DNA of 64,000 nt, taken from assembly GCF_023283895.1 (NCBI RefSeq), contig NZ_JAKILB010000006.1, positions 283,163-347,162 on the forward strand, read 5' to 3'. The notes under the pieces were generated by a model. The model was not told the origin of the DNA, made no database searches, and saw only the letters and a program-made list of their open reading frames with translations. This DNA is from Shewanella pneumatophori. Lineage in GTDB: Bacteria > Pseudomonadota > Gammaproteobacteria > Enterobacterales > Shewanellaceae. How positions within the stretch are numbered: position 1 is the stretch's first letter; every line of letters starts with the position of its first letter. The position numbers and the translations under genes were made by a program. Below are positions 16,423 to 25,616 of this stretch, piece by piece.

Positions 16423-17600
16423 TGTTTCAACCAAAAAGCACAGAGCAGCAACTTCGCTGGCTCTGTGCATGTTATTTCTTCTTCTTTTCTATCCTTGGCA
16501 TCATGGTGCCTTACCTTGGCGTTTTTTTTGATAGTCGTGGTTTTGACGCTCAGGAAATCGGTTTTCTACTCGCCATTTTAATGGGCACACGAATTATCGC
16601 GCCAAACCTGTGGGCGATAGTCGCTGACAAAACGGGCATGCGTTCAGAGTTAGTTAAAATTGGCGCTGGGGCAGCAGCTCTGACTTATCTTACCTTCTTC
16701 TATGATGGTGGTTTAGCCTACCTAGCTATCAGTTTGGCGGTATATACTTTCTTTTGGAATGCCATTCTTGCTCAGCTTGAAGTGATAACCCTTGAAACCT
16801 TAGGTGATGATGCGAATCGGTATGGTGCTATTCGCAGCTGGGGCAGTGTCGGTTATATCGTGCTGGTGGTCAGTGGTGGTTTTGCGATTGGTCACTGGGG
16901 ACCGCAAATTTTGCCCTATATCGGCATGACATTGTTTATCGGTATGCTGATTAGTGCATTGCCGTTACCGTCAAATAGAGCCGTGGTAGACAAAACGGTT
17001 AAGCGTAAACCGCTGGTATTCGACAGAGCGCTGATTTGGTTTTTAGTTTCAGCCATGTTGCTACAAATGAGTGCCGGTCCTTTTTATGGCTTTTTTGTAC
17101 TCTACCTTAAACAAGCGGGTTACTCAGAATCGGCTGCTGGTATTTTTGTGGCACTGGGTGTGGTCGCTGAAATTTTCATGTTTATGTACGCCCCAAAACT
17201 TCTCGGTCGCTTTGGTGTTCAGTTGCTGCTTATTGTCAGCATAGGTTTAACAGCCGTACGTTGGTTATTGTTGGCGTATGGCGTTGAAAATATCCTTTAT
17301 CTCAGCATTAGTCAGTTATTGCATGCCTTTACCTTTGGTTTAACCCACGCGGCTTCAATTCAGTTTGTGCACAAGCATTTTGATATCAACAGGCGTAGCC
17401 AAGGCCAGGCACTCTATGCCAGCTTAAGCTTTGGTGTTGGTGGCGCGTTAGGCACTTGGCTGTGTGGCATTATTTGGGGCGACGGCTCCGGTGCCGTTTC
17501 AACGTGGATTTTTGCCGCAGGATGCGCGTTTCTATCTATGTTAGCCGTGTTATTTATTCCTAAAGCAAAGCCGGTAGCACAGGTCGCCGAACAAGGCTAA
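16422..17600 (+). CDS. MFS transporter, HcaT/PPP-like
   Basis: 392-residue protein with about 12 hydrophobic segments. The start GLKDLL-type features are absent, but FFFFSILGIMVPYLGVFFDSRG at the N-terminus and RFGAIRSWG-like text (NRYGAIRSWGSVGYI) in the middle are typical of the phenylpropionate-permease (HcaT)/MFS_1_like group. The substrate is unknown. One-base overlap with aroC shows co-translation, but no biochemical link to chorismate synthesis can be claimed from that alone. Confidence 0.85.
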   Translation: MFQPKSTEQQLRWLCACYFFFFSILGIMVPYLGVFFDSRGFDAQEIGFLLAILMGTRIIAPNLWAIVADKTGMRSELVKIGAGAAALTYLTFFYDGGLAYLAISLAVYTFFWNAILAQLEVITLETLGDDANRYGAIRSWGSVGYIVLVVSGGFAIGHWGPQILPYIGMTLFIGMLISALPLPSNRAVVDKTVKRKPLVFDRALIWFLVSAMLLQMSAGPFYGFFVLYLKQAGYSESAAGIFVALGVVAEIFMFMYAPKLLGRFGVQLLLIVSIGLTAVRWLLLAYGVENILYLSISQLLHAFTFGLTHAASIQFVHKHFDINRRSQGQALYASLSFGVGGALGTWLCGIIWGDGSGAVSTWIFAAGCAFLSMLAVLFIPKAKPVAQVAEQG

Positions 17601-17704
17601 TTAGGTAGCATGTTAACTTTGAACTAATTAAGTTAATTGAATAGCAATATAATTATTTAGCGACGCAATAATAATTAAAATATGTCAAAAACGGAGTATT
17701 GATA

Positions 17705-18826
17705 GTGAGCACATTTCGTCTTGGATTGATCATTAATCCACTTGCCGGCCTAGGTGGTAGCGTAGCACTTAAAGGTAGCGATGGTGTTGCTGAGCAAGCG
17801 ATTGCTAAAGGTGCAGTGCCTAAAGCACACCTACGTATGCAGCAAGCATTAGCTGTTATTGAACCCTACAAAGATAGCATTGAAGTGATAACCGCATCTG
17901 GCGTGATGGGTGAAGACTTGGCGGTGACAATGGGCTTTACAACCCGCGTGGTTTACCAAGCTCCGAATCAAACTGCTGCGCAAGATACCCAAAAAGTGGT
18001 GGCAGAGCTATTAAATGAAACCTTAGATTTGTTGTTGTTTGCTGGAGGGGATGGAACTGCCCGTGATGTGTTTGCGATTGCGGACGAGAATATTCCTGTA
18101 CTAGGTGTGCCTGCGGGGGTGAAGATTCACTCTGGTGTTTATGGCATTACTCCGCATGCATCGGGCATGGTGGTTAAAATGCTGCTTGATGGTGAATTAG
18201 TTAGCCTAATGAGCGCAGATGTAATGGATATTGATGAAGCTGCTTTCAGAACAGGTGTTGTGCGTGCTCGTCGTTTTGGCGAGATGCAAGTACCGGCGGA
18301 GCCAAGATATGTGCAAGCGGTAAAAATGGGCGGTAAAGAAAGTGATGAGTTAGTGCTTGCCGATCTCGCTGCGGAAGCCATTGAGCTGATGGAAGATAAC
18401 TTTTGCATTATGGGGTCAGGTAGCACTGTAGCAGCGGTTATGGCTGAACTTGCACTTGAAAATACCTTGTTGGGGGTTGATCTCATTCAAGATGAAGCCT
18501 TAGTTGCAAGTGACTTATCGGCGAATGAGCTATTGCAGCTCACTGAAAATAAACAACTAAAGCTGTTTATCACGCTGATTGGCGGCCAAGGCCACATTCT
18601 TGGTCGAGGTAATCAGCAGTTGAGTCCCGAGCTAATACGACGTGTCGGTAAGGACAATATTGTAATCTTGGCGACAAAAACAAAGTTAAAAGCACTTGAA
18701 GGTAGGCCATTAATTGTGGATAGTGGCGACCCTGAATTAGATAAGCAGTTAACGGGTTATTATAAGGTGGTCACTGGCTACCATGATTACGTGATGTATC
18801 AAGTTGCGAATCCAGATCTAGCTTAG
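17705..18826 (+). CDS. ATP-NAD kinase family protein
   Basis: 373-residue protein of the ATP-NAD/AcoX kinase family, related to but distinct from NadK. The diagnostic motif GGDGTARD lies near residue 115, with INPLAGLGGSVALKG at the N-terminus. GTG at 17705 was chosen because GGAG lies eight bases upstream; the longer TTG start at 17699 would leave only two bases. The gene lies between the aroC-MFS pair and yfcL. It probably phosphorylates NAD or a similar nucleotide, but the substrate is not proven for this subgroup. Confidence 0.88.
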   Translation: MSTFRLGLIINPLAGLGGSVALKGSDGVAEQAIAKGAVPKAHLRMQQALAVIEPYKDSIEVITASGVMGEDLAVTMGFTTRVVYQAPNQTAAQDTQKVVAELLNETLDLLLFAGGDGTARDVFAIADENIPVLGVPAGVKIHSGVYGITPHASGMVVKMLLDGELVSLMSADVMDIDEAAFRTGVVRARRFGEMQVPAEPRYVQAVKMGGKESDELVLADLAAEAIELMEDNFCIMGSGSTVAAVMAELALENTLLGVDLIQDEALVASDLSANELLQLTENKQLKLFITLIGGQGHILGRGNQQLSPELIRRVGKDNIVILATKTKLKALEGRPLIVDSGDPELDKQLTGYYKVVTGYHDYVMYQVANPDLA

Positions 18827-18969
18827 TTGTTGTGGGCAACGCCGCTAACACTGAGACTGAGTAAGATTGAGTTAATAACCACGGATATGTTTAAAAACTG
18901 TTTGAAAGAATACTTAAGCAGGCAGCGAATAGTTGCTGCCTACTATACAGATAAAAAGCGGAGCCCTCG

Positions 18970-19239
18970 ATGATTGAGAAGTACGAGCAGACACTACAAG
19001 ATTGGATTGAGAATATCGTTGCTGAAGGTGATGATGATGCATTATTTGCAAGTGGTTATTTACAAGGTCATTTTGCGGTTGTGTTGTCTCAGCTTGAAGT
19101 TGAAAGCGAACAAGATATGGCTGCACTTGAAGTGAAAATGACCGAGTGTTTAGCATTAGCAAGAGAAGAGCTTAGCGACGCTGATTATGCATTAGTGAGT
19201 GATGCTTGGGCACAGTTAAGCACTAAATTAGCTGCATAA
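18970..19239 (+). CDS. yfcL: YfcL family protein
   Basis: 89-residue acidic helical protein (MIEKYEQTLQDWIENIVAEG...) matching YfcL of E. coli in size and in its aroC-to-fabB neighbourhood. GGAG lies about eight bases before the ATG. A small hairpin (AGGCAGC / GCTGCCT, 18920-18941) precedes it. Function unknown in the family. Confidence 0.85.
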   Translation: MIEKYEQTLQDWIENIVAEGDDDALFASGYLQGHFAVVLSQLEVESEQDMAALEVKMTECLALAREELSDADYALVSDAWAQLSTKLAA

Positions 19240-19333
19240 GTAAAAGCTGGCAACTTATTAAACCTCGCCAGTTAAGGCAAACCTATTAATTAATGTGTTT
19301 GCCAATCGATAGAGTGAAAGAGTTTACCCTGTT

Positions 19334-19858
19334 ATGAGTAAGAGTAGTTACGTTGGTATTGGCTTAGTCAATCCAAAAAGCCCGACAAATGTTGGTGGGA
19401 TCATGCGCGCTGTAGGTTGCTACAGTGCCGATGCAGTATTTTATACAGGTAAACGCTATGAGCTAGCAGCCAGCAATGGCACAGCGCAATATAACACTGA
19501 CACCAAGCGTGCTAGCAGCTCAATTCCTTTAACTAAGGTTGAGTCTTTACTCGATGCAATTGCATCTGACGTTAAAGTGGTCTGTGTCGATCTTGTTGAA
19601 GGTGCAATTGCGCTGCCAGAGTTTGAACACCCAGAAAAAGCGATTTATATCTTTGGCCCAGAAGATGGCACAATTAATCAGCAAATTGTTAATAGTGCTG
19701 ATGCAGTCGTTTATGTACCAACCGTTGGCTGTATGAACTTAGCGGCATCAGTCAATGTTTTGCTATATGACCGCTTAGCTAAATCGGCTTCAATTGCTAG
19801 CGATGAACTTATTCGCAGCAGTCGTGATACCAATAACCGCGTACGAGTAAAACGCTAA
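19334..19858 (+). CDS. SpoU/TrmH-type RNA 2'-O-methyltransferase
   Basis: 174-residue SPOUT methyltransferase. The three knot motifs are present: NPKSPTNVGGIMRAVGC near residue 12 (motif 1), IYIFGPEDGTINQQIV near 105 (motif 2) and VYVPTVGCMNLAASVNVLLY near 130 (motif 3). This places it with tRNA/rRNA 2'-O-ribose methylases. It is short and lacks an extra RNA-binding domain, like TrmL, but the unusual SPTNVGG in motif 1 makes a specific target assignment unsafe. Confidence 0.88.
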   Translation: MSKSSYVGIGLVNPKSPTNVGGIMRAVGCYSADAVFYTGKRYELAASNGTAQYNTDTKRASSSIPLTKVESLLDAIASDVKVVCVDLVEGAIALPEFEHPEKAIYIFGPEDGTINQQIVNSADAVVYVPTVGCMNLAASVNVLLYDRLAKSASIASDELIRSSRDTNNRVRVKR

Positions 19859-19888
19859 GTTGAGCCTCTATTTGCAAGGTTAGCTCCT

Positions 19889-19920
19889 AAAGCCACTTTT
19901 ATAGTGGCTTTATTGTTTCC
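19889..19920 (+). terminator. Terminator after the SpoU-type methylase
   Basis: Nine-base perfect stem AAAGCCACT / AGTGGCTTT with a five-base loop, then ATTGTTT. Located 31 bases after the stop. Confidence 0.7.
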
Positions 19921-20093
19921 TCCCTGCCGTAAACTATCTAGCCTCTTAATTTTAAATAAGTATTACCTTTATTTGACTGTCACTGCGTTCCTGACCATAT
20001 TTAAGTATGCTGACTATGATTAGGGATTGTTTTTAGCTGCACAGCGGGGTAACCGTGAGGGATAAAAGTTCATCTAGAAAAGGATTACTATTG

Positions 20094-20807
20094 ATGCGAA
20101 CACCAGTATTAAAGAATTTAGCTATTAAGGCTGCAGTGGTATTAGCTTTAGTGAGTTTGGGGGCCTGTAGCACTGAACCTGCTAGGCTAGAGCAGGGGCC
20201 TAATGCAGAAACAACCAAAGATGGGTTAGTTAAAGTGGACCACTCAAAATTAGACTTGTCCTATGCAAGGCCGAACGTTGAGTGGAAAAAATACACCAAG
20301 TTATATTTTGCTCCCGTAAAAGTGACCAATGATCACCCAGCAGATTATAAGCCGCCTCGAATTGATAAAAGAGCTGATGGATTAAATGCGACTTACGATC
20401 TGCCGCCTGAAGCGCTAGAGAAAATGTCGGCTCAATTTCAAACCACCGTAAAAGATGTGTTTAATAGTGAGCAACCATTTGAGCTTGTTGATAAAGCTGG
20501 CGCGAACACATTAGTGATAGAAGCGGCAGTTACCGATATTCGTTTGAGTGCGCCCATTGAGTCGAGTCGCCGAAGCTATAGCTCTATGGGGCGTACCTAT
20601 ACTGAAAACTCAGGTTCGATGATGCTATTAGCGGTGATTAAAGATGGTGAAAGCGGCGAGATCCTCGCAAAAGCTGCAGATAGAGGCCAAGGTTTTGATC
20701 AATGGAGTCAAAATACTCAGGTCTTTAATTGGGGAGACGTGAAAACCGTATACCGCCGTTGGGTGAATGATTTTAAAAACGCACTGATGGAAGCGGGAGC
20801 GCAATAG
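20094..20807 (+). CDS. DUF3313 family lipoprotein
   Basis: 237-residue predicted lipoprotein with lipobox LGAC (Cys25 after a hydrophobic segment), so it is membrane-anchored outside the cytoplasm. The region after residue 50 resembles the DUF3313 family (KYTKLYFAPVKV, DLPPEALEKMSAQFQ, VIEAAVTDIRLSAP, QGFDQWSQ). ATG at 20094 was preferred to 20055 because AAGGA lies nine bases upstream and the N-terminus then reads as a clean lipoprotein signal. Function unknown; the family includes outer-membrane-associated proteins. Confidence 0.85.
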   Translation: MRTPVLKNLAIKAAVVLALVSLGACSTEPARLEQGPNAETTKDGLVKVDHSKLDLSYARPNVEWKKYTKLYFAPVKVTNDHPADYKPPRIDKRADGLNATYDLPPEALEKMSAQFQTTVKDVFNSEQPFELVDKAGANTLVIEAAVTDIRLSAPIESSRRSYSSMGRTYTENSGSMMLLAVIKDGESGEILAKAADRGQGFDQWSQNTQVFNWGDVKTVYRRWVNDFKNALMEAGAQ

Positions 20808-20829
20808 CTTTAACCCACGATGGTCGTCA

Positions 20830-20860
20830 AAAACAAAGCGCCTAATTGGCGCTTTGTTTG
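20830..20860. terminator. Bidirectional terminator between the DUF3313 lipoprotein and mnmC
   Basis: Perfect stem AAACAAAGCGCC / GGCGCTTTGTTT with loop TAATT between convergent genes. Confidence 0.88.
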
Positions 20861-20877
20861 TTGTGAAGTGAAACTAA

Positions 20878-22842
20878 TTAAACATTAGTTTCACTGTTAT
20901 CTAATGCCTTGCCTTTTAACAGTTTGCGTAGCCACATTCTATTTGGGTTGAGTAGTGCCACAAAATCAGTGCTAATAGGAAGATTTTCACCACAAATTTG
21001 TGCGGCAAGGGCTTCTGCTGCTAATGGGCCAGAGCTTAATCCACGAGAGCCTAGGCCGCCTAATACGTATAGCTTTGGATAAGTTGGGGCTGGGTGTGAC
21101 TGCCAAAACTTTCGACTTTCAGGTGTTAACTGGTGATTTTTATAAAGCGCGAGAATGCTGTCTATATCTGGCGCAGGTCCCATCATAGGTGCGTGATCAC
21201 GGGTCACCATGCGTACACCCACGCGGGCGCTGTGCCCTGAAATATCAATATCTTTTACCCAATCTTGCTCTAGATAACTGTGTTGGATCTTTTTAAGATT
21301 CTCGATTTGCTCTGTTGGGCAGTAATCTAAATGTTCTGCATTTTTCACATAGCTGGCACCTAAGCAGTGCAGTGCATTATTGCCAGGCGTCATGTAACCA
21401 TGCGCGCACAATACTGTACTTAGCTTGGATAACTTAGCGCGACTCGGTGCATGACTGACTTGTCCTCTAAAGCCTGTAGCTTGTAAGTACTGAGTTTGAT
21501 TGTATTGAGTAAGTGATTTGCCATTGGCGACAACTAGCGCACTAAATGGGCCAAAACGCTGGTGCTTATTACTTAGGTACCAAGCATTGTTTTGATAATC
21601 AATTGCAGTAATTTGTGTTTCAAGCGCCAGTTTTACATCGGCAATGGCTTGAGCTTGTTTAAATGCTGCTTGGGTGAAGTCTTGCGGTGATACCCAGCCT
21701 CCTAGCGGATATAAGATCCCTGCGTCGTCTATTTTCACTGAGGCAATTTCGGATGCTTGCTCTGAAGTGATCTTCGTTGCGATAAGTGATTGCCAGTCAT
21801 AGCTGTCGATGATCTTGGCTACGCGTTTTCGGCTGCGTTCATCATGCCCAGTATGAACCACACCACACAGATCATAATCAATTGAGTGGCCTTGAGCAGC
21901 GAGTGTTTTTAGCCTTTGCAAGCTAAACAAATATGCCTGTTGAAAATACTGACTTAAATGATTGTTATCCGGCGTTAATAGCGGATAAATAGCACCTTGT
22001 TTGTTGCCCGATGCTGCTTGAGCTAATGCGCTATCTTCACAAAATAAATGCACTTTCTGGCTGCGCTCCGCTAATGAAAGCGCCAAATTGGCACTGGCAA
22101 CCCCGCCGCCAATAATTGCGATAGGCAGGGCATTCTCACTTGCTTGAGGCGAAGAGATACTGCTGATTGGATAGGGCGCTTGTTTTTGTTGCTGCTGTGA
22201 GCGAAGCGCACTGCGCTCTAACAAGGTAATATCATCGGCCTTAAGGTGATCATTTTGATATAAGCCAACCAGTTTTGCCCAAGATATAATTGTTTGCTCG
22301 GTATTAACTTTAGAGTTTGGCTCAGTACTAGCATGGTTATTAGTACTTAGATTGGCCTCAGCGGAAGTCTGTAAACAATTTAGATTATCTAAATCAAGCT
22401 GGGCATTGTCTTGGCTAAGCTTCGCCATCTGCCAAAAAATATCCAGTGTCAGTAGTTCATAATCAAGGTTTTCTGCAAAGCACCAATGATTGATAAAGCC
22501 AGAATTTACCATTGGGATTTGTTGTAACTGTTGCAATAACGGACCAAAGTGAAAATCAATCACTAAGCGACCGTTATTTAATATGCGACGTTGGCAACCT
22601 TCAATGGCAAGTATTGGTAAGACGCTTTCATGAGCACAAATTTGTTCAAACTGTTTATCTTTTATAACCTGAGCTAATGTTTGGTCAATTGGGCTGAATA
22701 TTTTCAAGCACACTCGAGCGCTGCTTTGATTTAAAACCAGCGCTTTTAAATTATTAAGCGAGCTTAATCCAAGTTGAGCAATCACTACTGAATTGGTGGA
22801 ATTTGTATCAATAATTTGCTGAACAATTTTACTTACTGTCAT
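20878..22842 (-). CDS. mnmC: MnmC-type tRNA wobble-uridine oxidoreductase with degenerate methyltransferase half
   Basis: 654-residue homologue of MnmC, which makes mnm5(s2)U34 in tRNA. The C-terminal FAD oxidoreductase half (from about residue 245) is intact: IAIIGGGVASANLALSLAER dinucleotide motif, ASGNKQGAIYPLL, and GLGSRGLSSGPLAAE near the end. The N-terminal half aligns with MnmC only in patches (GCQRRILNNGRLVIDFHFG; INHWCFAENL where E. coli has the AWFLDGFAP motif). It lacks the GFGTGLNF SAM-binding loop and carries a low-complexity linker of Ser, Asn and Gln. It therefore probably retains deacylation of cmnm5U but not the methylation step, or the methylase lies elsewhere. Convergent with the lipoprotein gene, divergent from fabB. 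Confidence 0.88.
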   Translation of the reverse strand: MTVSKIVQQIIDTNSTNSVVIAQLGLSSLNNLKALVLNQSSARVCLKIFSPIDQTLAQVIKDKQFEQICAHESVLPILAIEGCQRRILNNGRLVIDFHFGPLLQQLQQIPMVNSGFINHWCFAENLDYELLTLDIFWQMAKLSQDNAQLDLDNLNCLQTSAEANLSTNNHASTEPNSKVNTEQTIISWAKLVGLYQNDHLKADDITLLERSALRSQQQQKQAPYPISSISSPQASENALPIAIIGGGVASANLALSLAERSQKVHLFCEDSALAQAASGNKQGAIYPLLTPDNNHLSQYFQQAYLFSLQRLKTLAAQGHSIDYDLCGVVHTGHDERSRKRVAKIIDSYDWQSLIATKITSEQASEIASVKIDDAGILYPLGGWVSPQDFTQAAFKQAQAIADVKLALETQITAIDYQNNAWYLSNKHQRFGPFSALVVANGKSLTQYNQTQYLQATGFRGQVSHAPSRAKLSKLSTVLCAHGYMTPGNNALHCLGASYVKNAEHLDYCPTEQIENLKKIQHSYLEQDWVKDIDISGHSARVGVRMVTRDHAPMMGPAPDIDSILALYKNHQLTPESRKFWQSHPAPTYPKLYVLGGLGSRGLSSGPLAAEALAAQICGENLPISTDFVALLNPNRMWLRKLLKGKALDNSETNV

Positions 22843-23072
22843 GGTTCCGTCTTTAATGTTAAATTAAACGCTCACAAATATGCGTTACAATCGCTTTTAC
22901 TTGTCGGAAGTGTACCTTTTTACGGGTAGATTTTGGCAAAGATTATACGTAAGGTCTCATAATCGGCATTATTTTTGTGTTCCTTATGGAAAGCTGACCA
23001 CTTATATGGATTAAAAGCGATACCATTGGTTCAGCAAAATTGGTACTAGATGTACAGAATGGAAAGTTAATA

Positions 23073-24284
23073 ATGAAAAGAGTCGTGATCACTGGACTTG
23101 GCGTAGTGTCAAGTATCGGTAACAACAAGCAAGAAGTCACTGAATCATTAAAAGCAGGTCGTAGTGGTATTACCCACTCAGATCAGTTTGAAGAAATGAA
23201 GCTGCGTAGTCATGTTTGGGGCGACATTAAGATTGACCCATCAGAATATATTGACCGTAAAGCACTGCGCTTTATGGGTAATGCTGCAGCATATGCACAT
23301 ATCGCTATGCAAGAAGCGATTAAAGACGCTGATTTAACTGAAGAGCAGTATTCAGACCCACGTGTTGGCATTATTGTCGGTACAGGTGGCGCATCTTCAG
23401 CAAACCAGGTTCAAGCAGCAGACACATTACGTGAAAAAGGCGTTAAACGTGTTGGCCCGTATATCGTGCCACGCATTATGTCGAGCACTGCGAGTGCGTG
23501 TTTGGCAACGCCATTTAAAATTAAAGGCATGAACTACTCAATCAGTTCTGCTTGTGCAACCAGTGCCCACTGTATTGGCCACGCAGTCGAACTTATCCAA
23601 ATGGGTAAGCAAGATATGGTATTTGCTGGTGGTTCTGAAGAAGTGGATTGGACGCTAACCATGGGCTTTGATGCTATGGGCGCACTATCGACTAAGTATA
23701 ATGATGAGCCAACTAAAGCATCACGTACTTATGATGCTGACCGTGATGGTTTTGTTATCTCTGGCGGCGGCGGTATTGTTGTTGTTGAAGAGTTAGAGCA
23801 CGCTCTTGCTCGTGGTGCAAAAATCTACGCTGAAGTTATCGGTTATGGCGCATCATCAGATGGTTATGACATGGTTGCTCCATCAGGTGAAGGTGCTGTT
23901 CGTTGTATGCAGATGGCACTTGCGGATGTTGATACTCCAATTGACTACATCAACACGCATGGTACATCAACGCCAGTGGGTGATATGCGTGAGCTTGAAG
24001 CACTACGTGAAACCTTTGGTGATAACCTACCAGCAATCGCATCGACTAAGTCACTGACTGGTCACGCTTTAGGTGCTGCAGGTGCACATGAGGCGATTTA
24101 CAGCCTAATCATGATGGAAAGCAATTTCATTGCGCCAAGCATCAACATCGATAATTTAGATGAAAAAGCTGCAGGTATGCCAATTGTGACTGAAATGACT
24201 GAAAAAGAACTAAACACAGTTATGAGTAACAGCTTTGGTTTTGGTGGTACAAACGCAACTTTGGTAATGCGCAAGTACAAATAA
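23073..24284 (+). CDS. fabB: Beta-ketoacyl-ACP synthase I FabB
   Basis: 403-residue condensing enzyme of fatty acid synthesis, needed for unsaturated fatty acids. The catalytic triad matches FabB: Cys161 in SSACATSAH, His296 in [11 protein letters not shown], His331 in [12 protein letters not shown] with Lys326. Numbering is offset by two from E. coli C163/H298/H333. The ATG at 23073 was chosen over an in-frame upstream start at 23040 by family length. It is in the expected place between mnmC and pdxB, but an arsenate-respiration insert now separates it from pdxB. A terminator follows. Confidence 0.97.
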   Translation: MKRVVITGLGVVSSIGNNKQEVTESLKAGRSGITHSDQFEEMKLRSHVWGDIKIDPSEYIDRKALRFMGNAAAYAHIAMQEAIKDADLTEEQYSDPRVGIIVGTGGASSANQVQAADTLREKGVKRVGPYIVPRIMSSTASACLATPFKIKGMNYSISSACATSAHCIGHAVELIQMGKQDMVFAGGSEEVDWTLTMGFDAMGALSTKYNDEPTKASRTYDADRDGFVISGGGGIVVVEELEHALARGAKIYAEVIGYGASSDGYDMVAPSGEGAVRCMQMALADVDTPIDYINTHGTSTPVGDMRELEALRETFGDNLPAIASTKSLTGHALGAAGAHEAIYSLIMMESNFIAPSINIDNLDEKAAGMPIVTEMTEKELNTVMSNSFGFGGTNATLVMRKYK

Positions 24285-24312
24285 GCATTTAGACTTTCTC
24301 TAAGTGAGTGTA

Positions 24313-24337
24313 AAGGGAGCATTGGCTCCCTTTTTTA
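24313..24337 (+). terminator. Terminator of fabB
   Basis: Stem GGGAGC / GCTCCC, loop ATTG, then six T residues. Confidence 0.88.
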
Positions 24338-24499
24338 TTATCTGTTGCGCCATAAGGAAGCCTGTATATTCGTGTAAGCAATATAGCTTGCTGCAAATCG
24401 CAATCTTGGGTTTAAATTGAGTCATGAATTAAACGGCGAAATTGACTAAATAAATTTACAACTCATAATGTACAGCCTCAATTACAAATAGAAGATCCC

Positions 24500-24865
24500 A
24501 TGACTACTAAGCTTGAGCCTATTAGCTTATTTAAAGCACTATCAGATAAAATTCGTTTATCGATTATTTTACTTTTGCATGTTGAGAAAGAGCTTTGCGT
24601 TTGCGAATTTAGTGAAGCACTTGATGAAATTCAGCCTAAGATCTCGCGTAATTTAGCCTTGCTAAAAACAGCTGGACTCGTTGTTAATCGTCGTCAAGGC
24701 CAATGGATCTATTATTCTATTAATGATGAATTGCCACAGTGGGCACTTAACACGCTTAGCGAGACATATTCTGGAAATCAGCAATATATTGAACAGGCGT
24801 TAGCCAAACTAAACAAAATTGGTGAGCATGAAGCGCGACCAATGCTCCTATGTGAATCAAAGTAA
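24500..24865 (+). CDS. ArsR/SmtB family repressor, two-cysteine arsenite-type site
   Basis: 121-residue winged-helix regulator. ELCVCEF in the alpha-3 region supplies Cys33 and Cys35, equivalent to the arsenite-sensing ELCVCDL of E. coli ArsR; the third cysteine (E. coli Cys37) is Ser38 here. The recognition helix follows (PKISRNLALLKTAGLVVNRR). A C-terminal cysteine (LLCESK) could also contribute. It converges on arrB. In Shewanella sp. ANA-3 an ArsR protein controls the arr genes, so this is the obvious local regulator; that link here is inference from position and motif. Confidence 0.9.
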   Translation: MTTKLEPISLFKALSDKIRLSIILLLHVEKELCVCEFSEALDEIQPKISRNLALLKTAGLVVNRRQGQWIYYSINDELPQWALNTLSETYSGNQQYIEQALAKLNKIGEHEARPMLLCESK

Positions 24866-24888
24866 GGAGCTGAAAGACTCAGCTCCTT
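24864..24888. terminator. Hairpin between convergent arsR-like gene and arrB
   Basis: Perfect ten-base stem AAGGAGCTGA / TCAGCTCCTT with loop AAGAC. It overlaps the regulator's stop codon. No T-tract on either side, so it may act as an mRNA end stabiliser or a weak terminator. Confidence 0.55.
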
Positions 24889-24901
24889 GGCCTATGTAAT
24901 G

Positions 24902-25606
24902 TTAGTAAAGGTTTTTAACATTGAAGCTGCGGATGTAGTAAACATTAGGGCGAGTATTCGCATCTAAGTTTAACTGTTGAGTTTTGTGCATTTTTACCAA
25001 TCTTGCTGCTTCACTGTTTGGATCGTCAAAATCGCCAAATACTCGAGCACCTGATGGACAAGCTGAGACACATGCAGGTTTTAGCCCTTGGTCCAAGCGG
25101 TGATCACACAAGGTACATTTTTCGGTGGTACGTCTTGAGCGGGTATTTGGGTAAGTATCGCCACGCTCAGGGTTAAGGTAAGGCAAGGTTTTGCTGTTTA
25201 CCTGTTTTAACACATCATAAGGTGATGCCATTCCTTTGTTGATCAGCGCTTCATCGTCTTGCCATTGGCGATGTGGGATCTGCTTGTTATAACTTATTAC
25301 GCCGTAAGGGCAGGCGCGCATGCACTTTCTACAGCCAATGCACTTGTCGTTATCTTGTAAAGTTAAGCCACGTTTATCTTTGTACATTGCACCAGTTGGA
25401 CATACTTTCACACAAGCGGCATCGCTACAATGGTTACAAAGCGTTGGTATGTAACTGTACTTTACATCCGGAAAACGGCCTTCGGTTTGATTGATATGAT
25501 TTGACCATTTTATGCCATCAGGCGTGTTATTTTCGGTCTTACAGGCTAAATCACAGCCACCACAACCAACACATTTCTGTAGGTCTATTACCATTCCAAG
25601 TCTCAT
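24902..25606 (-). CDS. arrB: Arsenate respiratory reductase iron-sulfur subunit ArrB
   Basis: 234-residue ferredoxin-type subunit with four [4Fe-4S] cysteine groups: CVGCGGCDLAC at the N-terminus, CNHCSDAACVKVCP, CIGCRKCMRACP, and CTLCDHR ... CVSACP. This is the DMSO-reductase-family beta-subunit architecture. The length equals that of ArrB of Shewanella. It has no export signal, so it would travel with the Tat-exported ArrA. It starts 10 bases after the arrA stop with a strong ribosome-binding site (AAGGGGAA). By sequence alone the subunit resembles NrfC/PhsB; the ArrB call depends on arrA. Confidence 0.92.
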   Translation of the reverse strand: MRLGMVIDLQKCVGCGGCDLACKTENNTPDGIKWSNHINQTEGRFPDVKYSYIPTLCNHCSDAACVKVCPTGAMYKDKRGLTLQDNDKCIGCRKCMRACPYGVISYNKQIPHRQWQDDEALINKGMASPYDVLKQVNSKTLPYLNPERGDTYPNTRSRRTTEKCTLCDHRLDQGLKPACVSACPSGARVFGDFDDPNSEAARLVKMHKTQQLNLDANTRPNVYYIRSFNVKNLY

Positions 25607-25616
25607 AATATTCCCC

